Below, piece after piece: positions 23,562-31,772 of a stretch of DNA of 41,490 nucleotides. Position numbers and translations under genes: made by a program. The notes under the pieces were generated by a model. That model was given only the letters and a program-made list of their open reading frames with translations. It made no database searches and was not told where the DNA came from. This DNA comes from an uncultured Hungatella sp. Lineage in GTDB: Bacteria > Bacillota > Clostridia > Lachnospirales > Lachnospiraceae. The stretch lies in assembly GCA_910588505.1 (NCBI GenBank), contig CAJUPQ010000027.1, forward strand, positions 1-41,490. Reading direction: 5' to 3'. Numbering within the stretch: position 1 is the stretch's first letter; every line of letters begins with the position of its first letter.

Positions 23562-24950
23562 TCAGCCGATGCCGCCATATACGATTCCAAGAATAAATAC
23601 AAACACCGCCAAAGGCACATAGATATATTTCCCCAGCACGCCGAACCACGGCGCCAACGATTTCTTTCTCCCCAGAGAAAGCTCCTCCTTTATCTCATCC
23701 CAGCCCAGTATATAGTAGATGGAAAAAGCGCCCAGGAGCGCACCGAAAGGCACCACCAGAATCGTGATAAAATCCATCCACGCTCCCACCTTATCGCCTT
23801 CCTCGATAAAGATCCCCACAGCCAGAGCCACCGCGCCGCACAGGACAGCCATGACTCTGTGGGACATCCCAAACCGGGTCTGCCACGATTCGCACACAGC
23901 TTCAAACATGTTTATTAAGCTGGTTATCCCCGCAAATGCCACAGACACAAAGAAGAACACCGCAAACAGCCTTCCAAGAGGCATCTGGGCAAATACCTGG
24001 GGCAAAGTGATGAACATCAGCGGCGGTCCGCTGGCCGGCTCGATGCCAAAGGCAAACACCGCCGGCATGATTGCAAGACCTGCCAGCATGGCCGCAATGG
24101 TGTCAAACACCGCCGTATTTACTGACGCTCCCACAATATCCTCATCCCGCCCAAGATAGGAACCATAGACGATCATTCCCGAACCGGTGATGGACAAGGA
24201 AAAAAACGCCTGCCCCATGGCCATAACCCAGGTATCCGCCTCTAGCAGATACTCCCACTTGGGAATAAATAAAAACCGATACCCCTCTGACGCCCCGTCC
24301 AGGAAAAACACCCGCACGGCCAGCACCACGAACAGCCCGAAAAACGCAGGCATCAGCACCTTGTTGATCTTCTCAATCCCTTTCGTGGCCCCTGCCATCA
24401 AAAGCCCGCAGGCCATACATACCACCGCCACATGACAGGAAATGTTGCCAAAAGCCGAAGACATCTCCGCAAAAAATCCTCCGGCATCCCTGACAAACAA
24501 CTCTCCGGTCAAGCTGGCCCCCAAGGTCTTCAACACCCATCCCAGGATCACCGAGTAGCCGATGGCAATGCCAAGGGAGCCCATGAGAGGAATCCACCCC
24601 AGAACATATCCCAGTTTCCCCTTCTTTCTGGCATTCCAGCAATACTCATAGGAACCCAAAGTCCCTGTCCCCGCCCGGCGTCCGATGGCAAACTCCACCG
24701 AAAGCCCTGTCAGCCCGAACAGGGCGATAAACAAAAAATACGGGATCAAAAACGCCGCGCCTCCGTACTGTCCCAGCCTGTAGGGAAACAGCCAGATATT
24801 GCCCATCCCCACAGCCGACCCCACGCAGGCCAGCACAAACCCCAGAGAGTTCTGAAATCCTCCGTTCTGATGTGTTCTTTTGGGCGCTCCCCCATGTTTC
24901 TGCCCTCTGTCTGCCCCAGGGCTTTTTTCTCTCAAACCATGACCTGCCAT
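23562..24950 (-). CDS. Sodium-dependent neurotransmitter:sodium symporter (NSS) family transporter
   Basis: A 462-residue NSS/SNF-family membrane protein that imports amino acids or amines with Na+. TM1 shows GFVLACVGSAVGMGNIWLFP, containing the unwound ion/substrate-binding region (GNxWxFPY pattern), then GGAAFLIPYFLFI. About 11 segments are visible, the number common in bacterial members. The N-terminal 30 residues are hydrophilic and basic (Arg/Lys/His/Gly-rich). The true start may therefore lie at a later codon, but none of the alternatives has a clearly better ribosome binding site. No operon partner is evident; lgt downstream has its own promoter. Confidence 0.92.
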   Translation of the reverse strand: MAGHGLREKSPGADRGQKHGGAPKRTHQNGGFQNSLGFVLACVGSAVGMGNIWLFPYRLGQYGGAAFLIPYFLFIALFGLTGLSVEFAIGRRAGTGTLGSYEYCWNARKKGKLGYVLGWIPLMGSLGIAIGYSVILGWVLKTLGASLTGELFVRDAGGFFAEMSSAFGNISCHVAVVCMACGLLMAGATKGIEKINKVLMPAFFGLFVVLAVRVFFLDGASEGYRFLFIPKWEYLLEADTWVMAMGQAFFSLSITGSGMIVYGSYLGRDEDIVGASVNTAVFDTIAAMLAGLAIMPAVFAFGIEPASGPPLMFITLPQVFAQMPLGRLFAVFFFVSVAFAGITSLINMFEAVCESWQTRFGMSHRVMAVLCGAVALAVGIFIEEGDKVGAWMDFITILVVPFGALLGAFSIYYILGWDEIKEELSLGRKKSLAPWFGVLGKYIYVPLAVFVFILGIVYGGIG

Positions 24951-25120
24951 CCTGTTTTTCTGCCTTCCTTTTTATCGTTTACCTGCCACGAAACACTGCG
25001 CTGCTGTAAATCACTGCATTTCTTTCTACTATATACCAGAAATCGACATTTGTAAAACGAAACTTCCATGATTTTCCCTATACTGTCAAAAAAGGGTGGT
25101 ATCCTCAGATCCGATATCTC

Positions 25121-25906
25121 TTACTTTCCCAGAACAGCCAGAGCGTCCTCATACCCCTGCTCCATCCGCCGCCTGGCCCCCTCCGCCGAAAAATCCAAAG
25201 TTCCCGTGACAAAATCTCCCTGGTCCCGGGATGGGACGATCTGCACCATGGACGCCCCCGGAAATTCCTCCTCATCCACCATGCCCCGGCGGCTTAGGTG
25301 CACCACCAGAAAATCCCGATATCCCGCGTTGTACAGAGGCCGCAACGGCACATTGTCCTTCAGTCCTCCGTCCAGATACATACTCTTTCCGAACCTGACC
25401 GGCCCGAAGATTCCCGGAAGGGCCGACGTGGCCAGAAGGATAGTCTCCATATCATTCTGCTTCATCCCCGTCACGTTGATGTAATCCATCAAGTTGGAAG
25501 TCACATTGTAACAGGCCAGGTAACAGGGAATCCCGTTCCATGCCACCCGGTTCACATCCAGCTCTTCACGGATAATCTGCACCAGGCCGTCCCTGGAGAA
25601 GATCCCGTCCTTCAGCAGGGACTCTGCCTCCACGTCGGGCCACCGCTCCGCCATGGCCTTTAAATCCTCCACAAAGTCAAACCGGCTCGTGTCCAGGATC
25701 TTTTCTGCGTTCATGGTCAGCCAGATACGCCTGGCTCTGTCATAGTCGCCCTGGACAAACAGAGCCCCGTTGAGCCCGCCTACGGAAGCTCCCGACACAG
25801 CCCTGATCTTTTTGTCTATGCCAAGCTCCTTCATAGCTCTCCACACCCCGATCTCATAGGCACCCTTGCCGCCGCCCCCGGCTAAAATCAATGCAGTCCC
25901 TTCCAT
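25121..25906 (-). CDS. Patatin-like phospholipase family protein
   Basis: A 261-residue cytoplasmic patatin-fold serine hydrolase. The oxyanion-hole loop GGGGKGAYE is at residues 10-18. The nucleophile S41 lies in the G-x-S-x-G motif GASVGG, and the catalytic Asp D179 in LDGGLKDNVPL completes the Ser-Asp dyad. The enzyme probably cleaves acyl esters of phospholipids or other lipids; the substrate is unknown. No signal peptide is visible. The start at 25906 follows AAAAGGGGATTT. It is a single gene; the NSS symporter downstream begins 170 bases later. Confidence 0.93.
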   Translation of the reverse strand: MEGTALILAGGGGKGAYEIGVWRAMKELGIDKKIRAVSGASVGGLNGALFVQGDYDRARRIWLTMNAEKILDTSRFDFVEDLKAMAERWPDVEAESLLKDGIFSRDGLVQIIREELDVNRVAWNGIPCYLACYNVTSNLMDYINVTGMKQNDMETILLATSALPGIFGPVRFGKSMYLDGGLKDNVPLRPLYNAGYRDFLVVHLSRRGMVDEEEFPGASMVQIVPSRDQGDFVTGTLDFSAEGARRRMEQGYEDALAVLGK

Positions 25907-26093
25907 ATAAATCCCCTTTTCATTTATCTCTTACTATATTATCTATGGCATAATCTTAAAACGGCCACCGTCTCCCATATCTTCCCGGTATCGAACCACC
26001 CCGCCCGGCAAATACTACTCCCATAATCTACAAAAGCGCCGGTCTGCCAAAATATCCCGGGCGCTCTCATCTCACGCCAAAAGGAGGAAACCT

Positions 26094-26657
26094 ATGCTGC
26101 TGTCGTGTATCGCCTACGCCGTCATTCCCGTCTACACCCTGCTGTTTGTCAGCGGGACCAACTGGTTCACCTCCAATCTGTCGGTCATCGGAAGCCTGCC
26201 CACCCGCCGCGCCGCGTTCTTCCTTCTGGGCGTCATCATCGGCCTTTACTACTACGAAGCGCTGAAAAAGCTGCTTGTCTACCTGCCCCATCCGATCCTG
26301 GAACACAGGCTCCTTGTCACAGCCCTCCTTCTTCTGCTTTTGGCCGTCACCACCCCCTATCTGCCGGAGTCCGTGCCCCTCCAGGCCTTTCTCCATGTGG
26401 TGTTCGCCTTTGTGTCCTCCGTCCTGCTGGCCTTATGCCTGTACCTGATTCTGTGGCGCCTGTCCGCCCTGTCCCCTGATGCCCGACAGTTTCTGCGGCC
26501 TTTCCGCCTGTCCATGGTGGCCATCACCCTGGTAAGCGGCCTTCTTCTGATTCTGGCAGGCATCATCAGCAGCGCCCTGGAGGTGTTCTTCATCATCGCC
26601 ACCACCATACTGGTGCAGAGATTATATGTGCTTTCCTCTTGCATTTTTTCCCGTTAA
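26094..26657 (+). CDS. Small multipass membrane protein of unknown function (DUF998-like)
   Basis: A 187-residue, very hydrophobic protein with five or six predicted helices. The first loop contains NWFTSNLSVIGSLPTRRAAF, a pattern resembling DUF998-type membrane proteins (a short N-S-x-(I/V)-G segment after TM1). That assignment is tentative. The ATG at 26094 has a strong AAAGGAGG seven bases upstream. It diverges from the patatin gene and is followed by a hairpin and a nitroreductase gene. No catalytic motif is visible. Confidence 0.75.
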   Translation: MLLSCIAYAVIPVYTLLFVSGTNWFTSNLSVIGSLPTRRAAFFLLGVIIGLYYYEALKKLLVYLPHPILEHRLLVTALLLLLLAVTTPYLPESVPLQAFLHVVFAFVSSVLLALCLYLILWRLSALSPDARQFLRPFRLSMVAITLVSGLLLILAGIISSALEVFFIIATTILVQRLYVLSSCIFSR

Positions 26658-26702
26658 GGTTACAATAAAAGCAGAGAAAGAATACACTATGAGTATGCCC
26701 GG

Positions 26703-26737
26703 AAATCCGCCGCAAAAATCAATATCCGCGGATTTTT
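26703..26737 (+). terminator. Possible terminator after the small membrane protein
   Basis: AAATCCGC (26703-26710) pairs with GCGGATTT (26728-26735), followed by a short T-run. It lies 45 bases after the membrane protein's stop and about 95 before the nitroreductase start. The loop is 17 bases long, so it is a moderate candidate. Confidence 0.5.
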
Positions 26738-26830
26738 CCGGAGATACCGCAGATGTATGGTATTCTGACCACCCGGCCGGCAGTCACATCCGCCCCGCGC
26801 CGGTACATATCATGCGAGGAGGACAACACT

Positions 26831-27349
26831 ATGAATACTGTTATGGAAAATCTGCTTACCAGACGGAGCATCCGCGCCTTTGAGGACCGGGAAATCCCCG
26901 GACAGGAGCTGGACGCCATCCTCAAAGCCGCCCAGTACGCCCCCAGCGCCATGAACCGTCAGACCTGGCAGTTCACCGTACTCCGAAGCCGCGCCAAGAT
27001 CCAGGAGCTGGCCGCTGCCATCGGGGAAGCCCTTGACCGTGAAAACTACACCATGTATGAGCCCCAGGTCATCATCATCACGTCCAACCTGCGGGACGCC
27101 CGCTTCGGCATCGACGACAACGCCTGCGCCCTGGAGAACATCTTCCTGGCCGCCCACTCCTTCGGCATCGGCTCCGTGTGGATCAACCAGCTTCGTGATG
27201 CCTGCGACGCCCCGAAGGTCCGCCGGATGCTTAAGTCCTACGGCATCCCCGACGACCACGCGGCCTACGGCATCGCCGCCCTGGGCTACGCGGCCCCAGC
27301 CCAGCCCAAAGAGATTATCAAAAACGGCAAAATCGTGTTTGCAGACTGA
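26831..27349 (+). CDS. Nitroreductase family protein
   Basis: A 172-residue FMN-dependent nitroreductase-fold protein. The N-terminus LLTRRSIRAFEDREIPGQEL carries the RRSxRxF motif that binds the FMN phosphate. AAQYAPSAMNRQTWQFTVL and the LAAHSFGIGSVWI segment are typical, as is the C-terminal ALGYAAPAQ. It is on the short side, as in the nitroreductase subfamily common in clostridia. The start at 26831 has GAGGAGGACAACACT; upstream in-frame codons are poor. The physiological electron acceptor is not evident. Confidence 0.93.
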   Translation: MNTVMENLLTRRSIRAFEDREIPGQELDAILKAAQYAPSAMNRQTWQFTVLRSRAKIQELAAAIGEALDRENYTMYEPQVIIITSNLRDARFGIDDNACALENIFLAAHSFGIGSVWINQLRDACDAPKVRRMLKSYGIPDDHAAYGIAALGYAAPAQPKEIIKNGKIVFAD

Positions 27350-27438
27350 CCCTTTTTATCTTAAGAAGCCGCCGGGATCGTTCCCTGGCGGCATTTGCCT
27401 GCCGCCAAGACTGCCAGAACAGCCAAAAGGTTCAAAAA

Positions 27439-27487
27439 GACGGGTATACTGCCAATCCATCCTTGCCAGAACACCCGTTCTTTTTTC
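27439..27487. terminator. Bidirectional terminator between nitroreductase and htpG
   Basis: ACGGGT (27440-27445) pairs with ACCCGT (27473-27478). The loop holds a second CTGCCAA/TTGCCAG stem with one mismatch. The plus strand continues TTCTTTTTTC and the minus strand CTTTTTG, so both convergent genes can stop here. A GCCGCC/GGCGGC hairpin at about 27368-27393 (plus strand, weak T-run) may act as a first stop. Confidence 0.75.
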
Positions 27488-27545
27488 TTTTTCTTTGCGC
27501 TTTATGCTTTTATATCGTTCCCTGTTATACCACCCTGTATCCGGC

Positions 27546-29552
27546 TTATTTCTCCGTCATCAGCATCATGATCTCATTGCTGCGGCTGACGAACTTCGTC
27601 ATCCGCTCCGCGCTTAAGCTGCCGTGGGTCAGAGAGGCCATGTCGTAAAGCTGCTCACAGATCTTCCCCGTCAGCTCCCCTTCACCATTGGCAAGCACAT
27701 ACTGCACCAGCTTGTGGTTGGCGTTGAGCACCAGGGTCTCCCCCTCATTTCCGAACATGGACGGGTCCATGCCGTACATGTTGTACATCTTCATCATGTC
27801 CTGCATTCTCCGGCTCTCCTCAGACAGGGTGATCATGGAAGCTACCTGGTCATTTTTCAGCTTCTCCACCTTGATCTCCAGCTTGTCATTGCCAAGAGCC
27901 TTCTTGAAGATCTCCGTCAGCTTCTCCGTGTCCGCCTTGAAGCTCTCCTCATCCTCCTTCTTAACCTCCTCCTTAAAGGTGTCCGTGACGTCGGCGTCAA
28001 TGCGCATGAACTTTAAGCCTTCCTTCTTCTGCTCCAGCTGGCTGATAAACGGGCTGTCAATGTTGTGGTTCATAATCACCGCGTTAAGCCCCTCCTGCCG
28101 GAACATGTTGATATACTGGCTCTGCTCCTTCTCATCGGTCACATAGTAGATCACATTCTCATGCTTGTCCTTGGCGTCGTCCAAGCAGTCCTGGAGAGTC
28201 AAGTACTTCTTATCCAGATCCTTGAACAGCACGTACTCCTTCATCTTCTCCTCAAACTTGTCGTCCTTTAAGCAGCCGAACTTGATAAACGGGCTGATGT
28301 CATCCCAGTACTTCTCATAGGCTTCCCGGTCGGTCTTGCACATTCCGCTTAACTTGTCAGCCACCTTCTTGGTGATGTAGTCGGAGATCTTCTTCACAAA
28401 CCCGTCGTTCTGCAGTGCGCTTCTGGACACGTTCAGGGGCAGGTCCGGACAGTCGATGGCGCCCTTTAACAGCATGAGAAACTCCGGAATAACCTCCTTG
28501 ATGTTGTCCGCGATGAACACCTGGTTGTTGTACAGCTTGATGGTCCCCTCCAGGCTGTCGTACTCCGTGTTGATCTTGGGGAAGTACAGGATGCCCTTTA
28601 AGTTAAATGGGTAGTCCATGTTCAGATGGATCCAGAACAGAGGCTCCTTGTAGTCCATAAATACCTTCCGGTAGAAGGACTTATACTCCTCCTCCGTACA
28701 CTCATTGGGGTGCTTGTTCCACAGAGGGTTGATATCATTAACCGCCACAGGCCGCCTTAAGATCTTGTACTTCTCCCTGGCCGGGGACACCTCCACAACT
28801 TCCTTCTCCCCGTTTTCATTCTCCTTCTCCTCAGTCTTGGCCTCCTCCAGGATGGTCTCCACAATGGTATCCTTGTCCGTCAGCTCATCCTTCTCAATGG
28901 TGTCATACTGGGGCTCCGCCTCCGCGTTGTTGAGGAAAATGGGAACCGGCATAAAGCCGCAGTACTTCTCCAGCACCTCCCTGGCCCGGTACTCATTGGA
29001 GAACTCCACGCTGTCCTCATTGAGGTACAGGGTAATGGTGGTTCCGAAGGTCTCCCTGTCCCCGTCGCTCATCTCAAACTCCGTGCCGCCCTCTGACTCC
29101 CAGTGTACCGCCTTGGCATCCTGTTTGTAAGACAAAGTGTCAATGGTCACCTTGTCCGCCACCATAAACGCAGAGTAGAATCCCAGACCGAAATGCCCGA
29201 TGATCTGGTCCTCATTGGCCTTGTCCTTATATTTGTTCAGGAAATCCTGAGCCCCGGAAAAAGCGATCTGGTTAATATACTCCTCCACTTCCTCCTCCGT
29301 CATGCCGATACCGTTATCCGTCACAGTGATGGTCTTGTCCGTAGGGTTCACCGTCACCTGAATCTTATACTCCACATCCTCCGGCTTCTCAAACTCCCCC
29401 ATCAGCTCCAGCTTCTTTAACTTTGTGATGGCGTCGCAGCCGTTGGAAACCAGCTCCCTGTAGAAAATGTCGTGGTCAGAATACAGCCACTTCTTGATCA
29501 CCGGAAATATGTTCTCACTGCTTATAGATAAACTGCCTGTCTTGGTTGCCAT
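27546..29552 (-). CDS. htpG: Molecular chaperone HtpG (Hsp90)
   Basis: A 668-residue bacterial Hsp90 homologue, ATP-dependent and cytoplasmic. The N-terminal GHKL ATPase shows FYRELVSNGCDAITKLKKLE (catalytic Glu and nucleotide-binding Asn), TDNGIGMTEEEVEEYI and GHFGLGFYSAFMVAD. The middle domain follows (LFWIHLNMDYPFNLKGILYF, SRSALQN with the conserved catalytic Arg), then a C-terminal dimerisation domain. The usual NASDA is NGCDA here. A charged insertion (TEEKENENGEKEVVEVS) separates the N and middle domains. The ATG at 29552 follows AAAAAGGAG. A CIRCE operator and strong promoter lie upstream. Confidence 0.96.
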   Translation of the reverse strand: MATKTGSLSISSENIFPVIKKWLYSDHDIFYRELVSNGCDAITKLKKLELMGEFEKPEDVEYKIQVTVNPTDKTITVTDNGIGMTEEEVEEYINQIAFSGAQDFLNKYKDKANEDQIIGHFGLGFYSAFMVADKVTIDTLSYKQDAKAVHWESEGGTEFEMSDGDRETFGTTITLYLNEDSVEFSNEYRAREVLEKYCGFMPVPIFLNNAEAEPQYDTIEKDELTDKDTIVETILEEAKTEEKENENGEKEVVEVSPAREKYKILRRPVAVNDINPLWNKHPNECTEEEYKSFYRKVFMDYKEPLFWIHLNMDYPFNLKGILYFPKINTEYDSLEGTIKLYNNQVFIADNIKEVIPEFLMLLKGAIDCPDLPLNVSRSALQNDGFVKKISDYITKKVADKLSGMCKTDREAYEKYWDDISPFIKFGCLKDDKFEEKMKEYVLFKDLDKKYLTLQDCLDDAKDKHENVIYYVTDEKEQSQYINMFRQEGLNAVIMNHNIDSPFISQLEQKKEGLKFMRIDADVTDTFKEEVKKEDEESFKADTEKLTEIFKKALGNDKLEIKVEKLKNDQVASMITLSEESRRMQDMMKMYNMYGMDPSMFGNEGETLVLNANHKLVQYVLANGEGELTGKICEQLYDMASLTHGSLSAERMTKFVSRSNEIMMLMTEK

Positions 29553-29603
29553 ATCAAACACTCCTTTTTCTGTTTAATTATCGTTTTATATTGCCTACAG
29601 AGT

Positions 29604-29632
29604 ATTCTAGTACTGATAGAACAAATTGTCAA
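29604..29632 (-). promoter_or_regulatory. htpG: htpG promoter
   Basis: On the minus strand a consensus TTGACA (29632-29627) and TAGAAT (29609-29604) are separated by 17 bases, about 50 bases before htpG. CIRCE lies just upstream of the -35. Confidence 0.8.
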
Positions 29633-29639
29633 CAGGAAA

Positions 29640-29666
29640 TTAGCACTCATTTCAAAAGAGTGCTAG
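29640..29666. promoter_or_regulatory. CIRCE operator (HrcA binding site)
   Basis: TTAGCACTC (29640-29648), nine spacer bases, then GAGTGCTAG (29658-29666). This matches the CIRCE consensus TTAGCACTC-N9-GAGTGCTAA except for the last base. HrcA represses heat-shock genes through this element. Here it sits between the -35 boxes of two divergent promoters, htpG and the toxin-antitoxin locus, rather than in the 5' untranslated region as in the usual groESL and dnaK cases. Confidence 0.93.
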
Positions 29667-29682
29667 CAATTCTCATTTAACA

Positions 29683-29711
29683 TTGACTTTTCACTGATTC
29701 TGTTGTATCAT
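29683..29711 (+). promoter_or_regulatory. Promoter of the type III toxin-antitoxin locus
   Basis: TTGACT (29683-29688) and TATCAT (29706-29711), 17 bases apart on the plus strand. The predicted start is near 29718, before the candidate antitoxin RNA. Confidence 0.65.
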
Positions 29712-29716
29712 GTCAC

Positions 29717-29806
29717 TGTAAGAATTTTATTATTCACTGAGCGCTTCGCCGCTTGTTTTTCCTAAGTGCGAACTTTTAATCCGGGGCAGGCACAGCCTGC
29801 TTTTTT
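29717..29806 (+). ncRNA. Candidate type III antitoxin RNA (ToxI/CptI-like)
   Basis: Type III systems encode an RNA antitoxin between the promoter and a terminator just before the toxin gene. Here about 90 bases lie between the promoter and a terminator hairpin (GCAGGC/GCCTGC with TTTTTT), with the toxin ATG 17 bases after the T-run. The RNA contains an AGCG/CGCT hairpin and a separate AAGTGCGAACTTTT stretch. I see no clear tandem repeats, whereas known antitoxins have two or more repeats of about 35-45 nt. It may carry one full unit or diverged units. Confidence 0.5.
29784..29806 (+). terminator. Terminator between antitoxin RNA and toxin gene
   Basis: GCAGGC-ACA-GCCTGC (29786-29800) followed by six T. 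It is directly upstream of the toxin's AGGAG and ATG. A read-through terminator in this place limits toxin production in type III systems. Confidence 0.82.
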
Positions 29807-29822
29807 ACATAGGAGAACCTAC

Positions 29823-30329
29823 ATGGCATTATCATTTTATACGGTAGACAAGGCATACATTGACTACCTGCAGTCAGCAGAACTCCAGGCGCGGGGCTTT
29901 ACCCATGTACCCAATATGGAATACAACAACCGTGAACAGAAATTCACCTGTGGAATTGTACTCCGCATAAAAGACTTGAACTACTATGTCCCTGTATTCT
30001 CATACACGAAACAGCAGAAAGACAACATTCTGATCAATATCTCTCAGGACATCAAAAATCCCGTTAAAGGCTCCCTTCGGTTTAACTATATGTTTCCCGC
30101 CCCTGACAGCAGCATCACACAATTGATTATTTCAAGGGAAGAGGTAAAATGTCGGAATCTTCTGAACAAAGAACTCCGGTTCATCCAGGCAAATGAAACA
30201 CGAATCCGAAACAAGGCAAAACAGACCTATTCGAAGGTCATAAATAAAGTCAATGAGAATATTCTGAAAAACTCCTGCGATTTCTCTCTGTTAGAACATG
30301 CATGCAAGAAATACAAGAGTGCCTGTTGA
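29823..30329 (+). CDS. Type III toxin-antitoxin system endoribonuclease toxin (ToxN/AbiQ/CptN-like)
   Basis: A 168-residue protein of the ToxN/AbiQ family, RNases that cleave RNA and are neutralised by a repeat-type RNA antitoxin; several give phage resistance by abortive infection. Family features are the N-terminal FYTVDKAYIDYLQS, the FTCGIVLRIKDLNYYVPVFS strand pair and the GSLRFNYMFPAP motif. The C-terminal half is basic and helical (RIRNKAKQTYSKVINKVNEN). The length fits. The ATG at 29823 follows AGGAG with seven bases' spacing. The terminator directly upstream and divergent htpG define the locus. The subfamily is probably CptN, known from related Lachnospiraceae; that is inference. Confidence 0.88.
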   Translation: MALSFYTVDKAYIDYLQSAELQARGFTHVPNMEYNNREQKFTCGIVLRIKDLNYYVPVFSYTKQQKDNILINISQDIKNPVKGSLRFNYMFPAPDSSITQLIISREEVKCRNLLNKELRFIQANETRIRNKAKQTYSKVINKVNENILKNSCDFSLLEHACKKYKSAC

Positions 30330-30330
30330 C

Positions 30331-30356
30331 TTAAGCGGAGGCTGACAACCGCTTAA
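30331..30356 (+). terminator. Hairpin after the toxin gene
   Basis: TTAAGCGG pairs with CCGCTTAA around a 10-base loop, starting one base after the toxin stop. No T-run follows, so it is a weak terminator or a 3' stabiliser. Confidence 0.45.
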
Positions 30357-30359
30357 CTC

Positions 30360-30388
30360 TTGCCCATTGCAGCCCGCTGTGATACAAT
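30360..30388 (+). promoter_or_regulatory. Promoter of the methyltransferase gene
   Basis: TTGCCC (30360-30365) and TACAAT (30383-30388) are 17 bases apart, about 43 bases before the methyltransferase ATG. Confidence 0.55.
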
Positions 30389-30431
30389 GCTGCTGTCAGT
30401 ACCAATACAATTATCATCAGAAAGGCACGCC

Positions 30432-31583
30432 ATGAACTCCATCCATGATTCCGTCACAGACATCCTAAGCGACAGCCCCTTAAAGCTTGTCATAAGCAAG
30501 CCGGCTGCCAAAGACCGGACTTACCAGAAGATCACCATAGAACAGAAGGACGGCTATTACCAGATCGCCAGATACACAGAAAAACAGGTTTTTCATGAAA
30601 ACGTTTCTATTGAACGGCTCTATCAGACATGCGTTGACTCTCTGGAAACCGATTTCCGGCAGCTGAACGCCTGGTCAAAGGACAAGGAGTACTCTGTCTC
30701 CGTTTCCAAAAAGAAAAAAGTCCTTTTCACCGCCAAGGCGTCCAAAACGCCTTATGACCTTCCCTGGCAGCCCGGCCACAACCGGGCGAAAAACTATATC
30801 CTGCCGGAGGGCCGCGTCATCCCGCCCCTTGTTGACATGGGCATCTTCACCTCCCAGGGAAAGGTGGCCAGATCCATGTACGACAAATACAGGCAGATCA
30901 ACCGTTTCATAGAGCTCATAGACGATGTGATAAAAAAGGAAAATCCCCCCAGCCTTAACATCATTGACTTCGGCTGCGGCAAGTCCTACCTGACCTTTAT
31001 CCTCTATTATTATCTGACCGAAATCCGGAATATATCCGTCAACATCATCGGTCTGGACCTAAAAGAAGACGTCATCCGCAAATGCAACGCCGCCGCTTTA
31101 AAATACCACTATGACCACCTCCGGTTTGAGCTGGGGGATATCAACGGTTTTCGCTGTCCCTTTGACGTGGACATGGTCATCACCCTCCACGCTTGCGACA
31201 CCGCAACCGACTATGCCCTTTACAACGCCGTCTCCTGGAACGCCAGGATGATCTTCTCCGTGCCCTGCTGCCAGCATGAACTGAACAAGCAGATCCACAC
31301 GGACAGACTTTCCCTCCTCACCAGATACGGCATTGTCTCTGAGCGCTTCTGCGCCCTCATGACCGACGCCATCCGGGCAAATCTTTTGGAGTACTCCGGG
31401 TATAACACCCAGCTGCTGGAATTTATCGACTTTGAGCATACTCCGAAAAATGTGCTCATCCGCGCAACACGCAATCCGGGGAAATCCGCGTCTGCCAGAC
31501 AAAAGGCCCTTGAGGAGGCTAAGCGGGTTATTGAGGAATTTCATGTAGATCCGACTTTGTATGGGCTGCTTTGCGGTAAATAA
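30432..31583 (+). CDS. Class I SAM-dependent methyltransferase
   Basis: A 383-residue cytoplasmic protein. The C-terminal two thirds is a Rossmann-fold methyltransferase: motif I is LNIIDFGCGKSYLTFILYYY, the acidic end of strand 2 is IIGLDLKEDVI, the FELGDINGF region follows, and the motif IV equivalent is VDMVITLHACDTATDYAL. VPCCQHELN and the terminal part resemble the Methyltransf_32/RlmK-like proteins found near rRNA modification genes. The N-terminal 130 residues are lysine-rich and may bind RNA. The ATG at 30432 follows AGAAAGGC. The substrate is unknown. Confidence 0.85.
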   Translation: MNSIHDSVTDILSDSPLKLVISKPAAKDRTYQKITIEQKDGYYQIARYTEKQVFHENVSIERLYQTCVDSLETDFRQLNAWSKDKEYSVSVSKKKKVLFTAKASKTPYDLPWQPGHNRAKNYILPEGRVIPPLVDMGIFTSQGKVARSMYDKYRQINRFIELIDDVIKKENPPSLNIIDFGCGKSYLTFILYYYLTEIRNISVNIIGLDLKEDVIRKCNAAALKYHYDHLRFELGDINGFRCPFDVDMVITLHACDTATDYALYNAVSWNARMIFSVPCCQHELNKQIHTDRLSLLTRYGIVSERFCALMTDAIRANLLEYSGYNTQLLEFIDFEHTPKNVLIRATRNPGKSASARQKALEEAKRVIEEFHVDPTLYGLLCGK

Positions 31584-31625
31584 TCTGACGGCATATCTCA
31601 GCAGAACCATTATCATGTGATAACA

Positions 31626-31656
31626 AGAGGCAGTAATCGACCTGGTTACTGCCTCT
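31626..31656. terminator. Perfect inverted repeat between convergent genes
   Basis: AGAGGCAGTAA (31626-31636) pairs perfectly with TTACTGCCTCT (31646-31656). Neither strand has a good T-run: the plus strand continues AAAAAA and the minus strand TGTTATC. It probably still marks the transcript ends of the methyltransferase and the galactokinase-type gene. The next 115 bases show nothing notable. Confidence 0.55.
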
Positions 31657-31772
31657 AAAAAACTTAACCAAAGACAAACTTATCAACAACACAAACTTTT
31701 AGCTTATCTATCAGTACTAATATAACCACTTCCCATAAAGATGTTAACTATTATTTAGGGCTGAATACTCCC

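Noticed and set aside
26626..26883. 85-codon plus-strand frame overlapping the membrane protein end and nitroreductase start
   Set aside because: No binding site, odd composition, overlaps two well-supported genes and includes a hairpin.
29766..29822. Upstream extension of the toxin from a GTG at 29766
   Set aside because: The extension would be translated from the antitoxin RNA and terminator; the ATG at 29823 has its own AGGAG.
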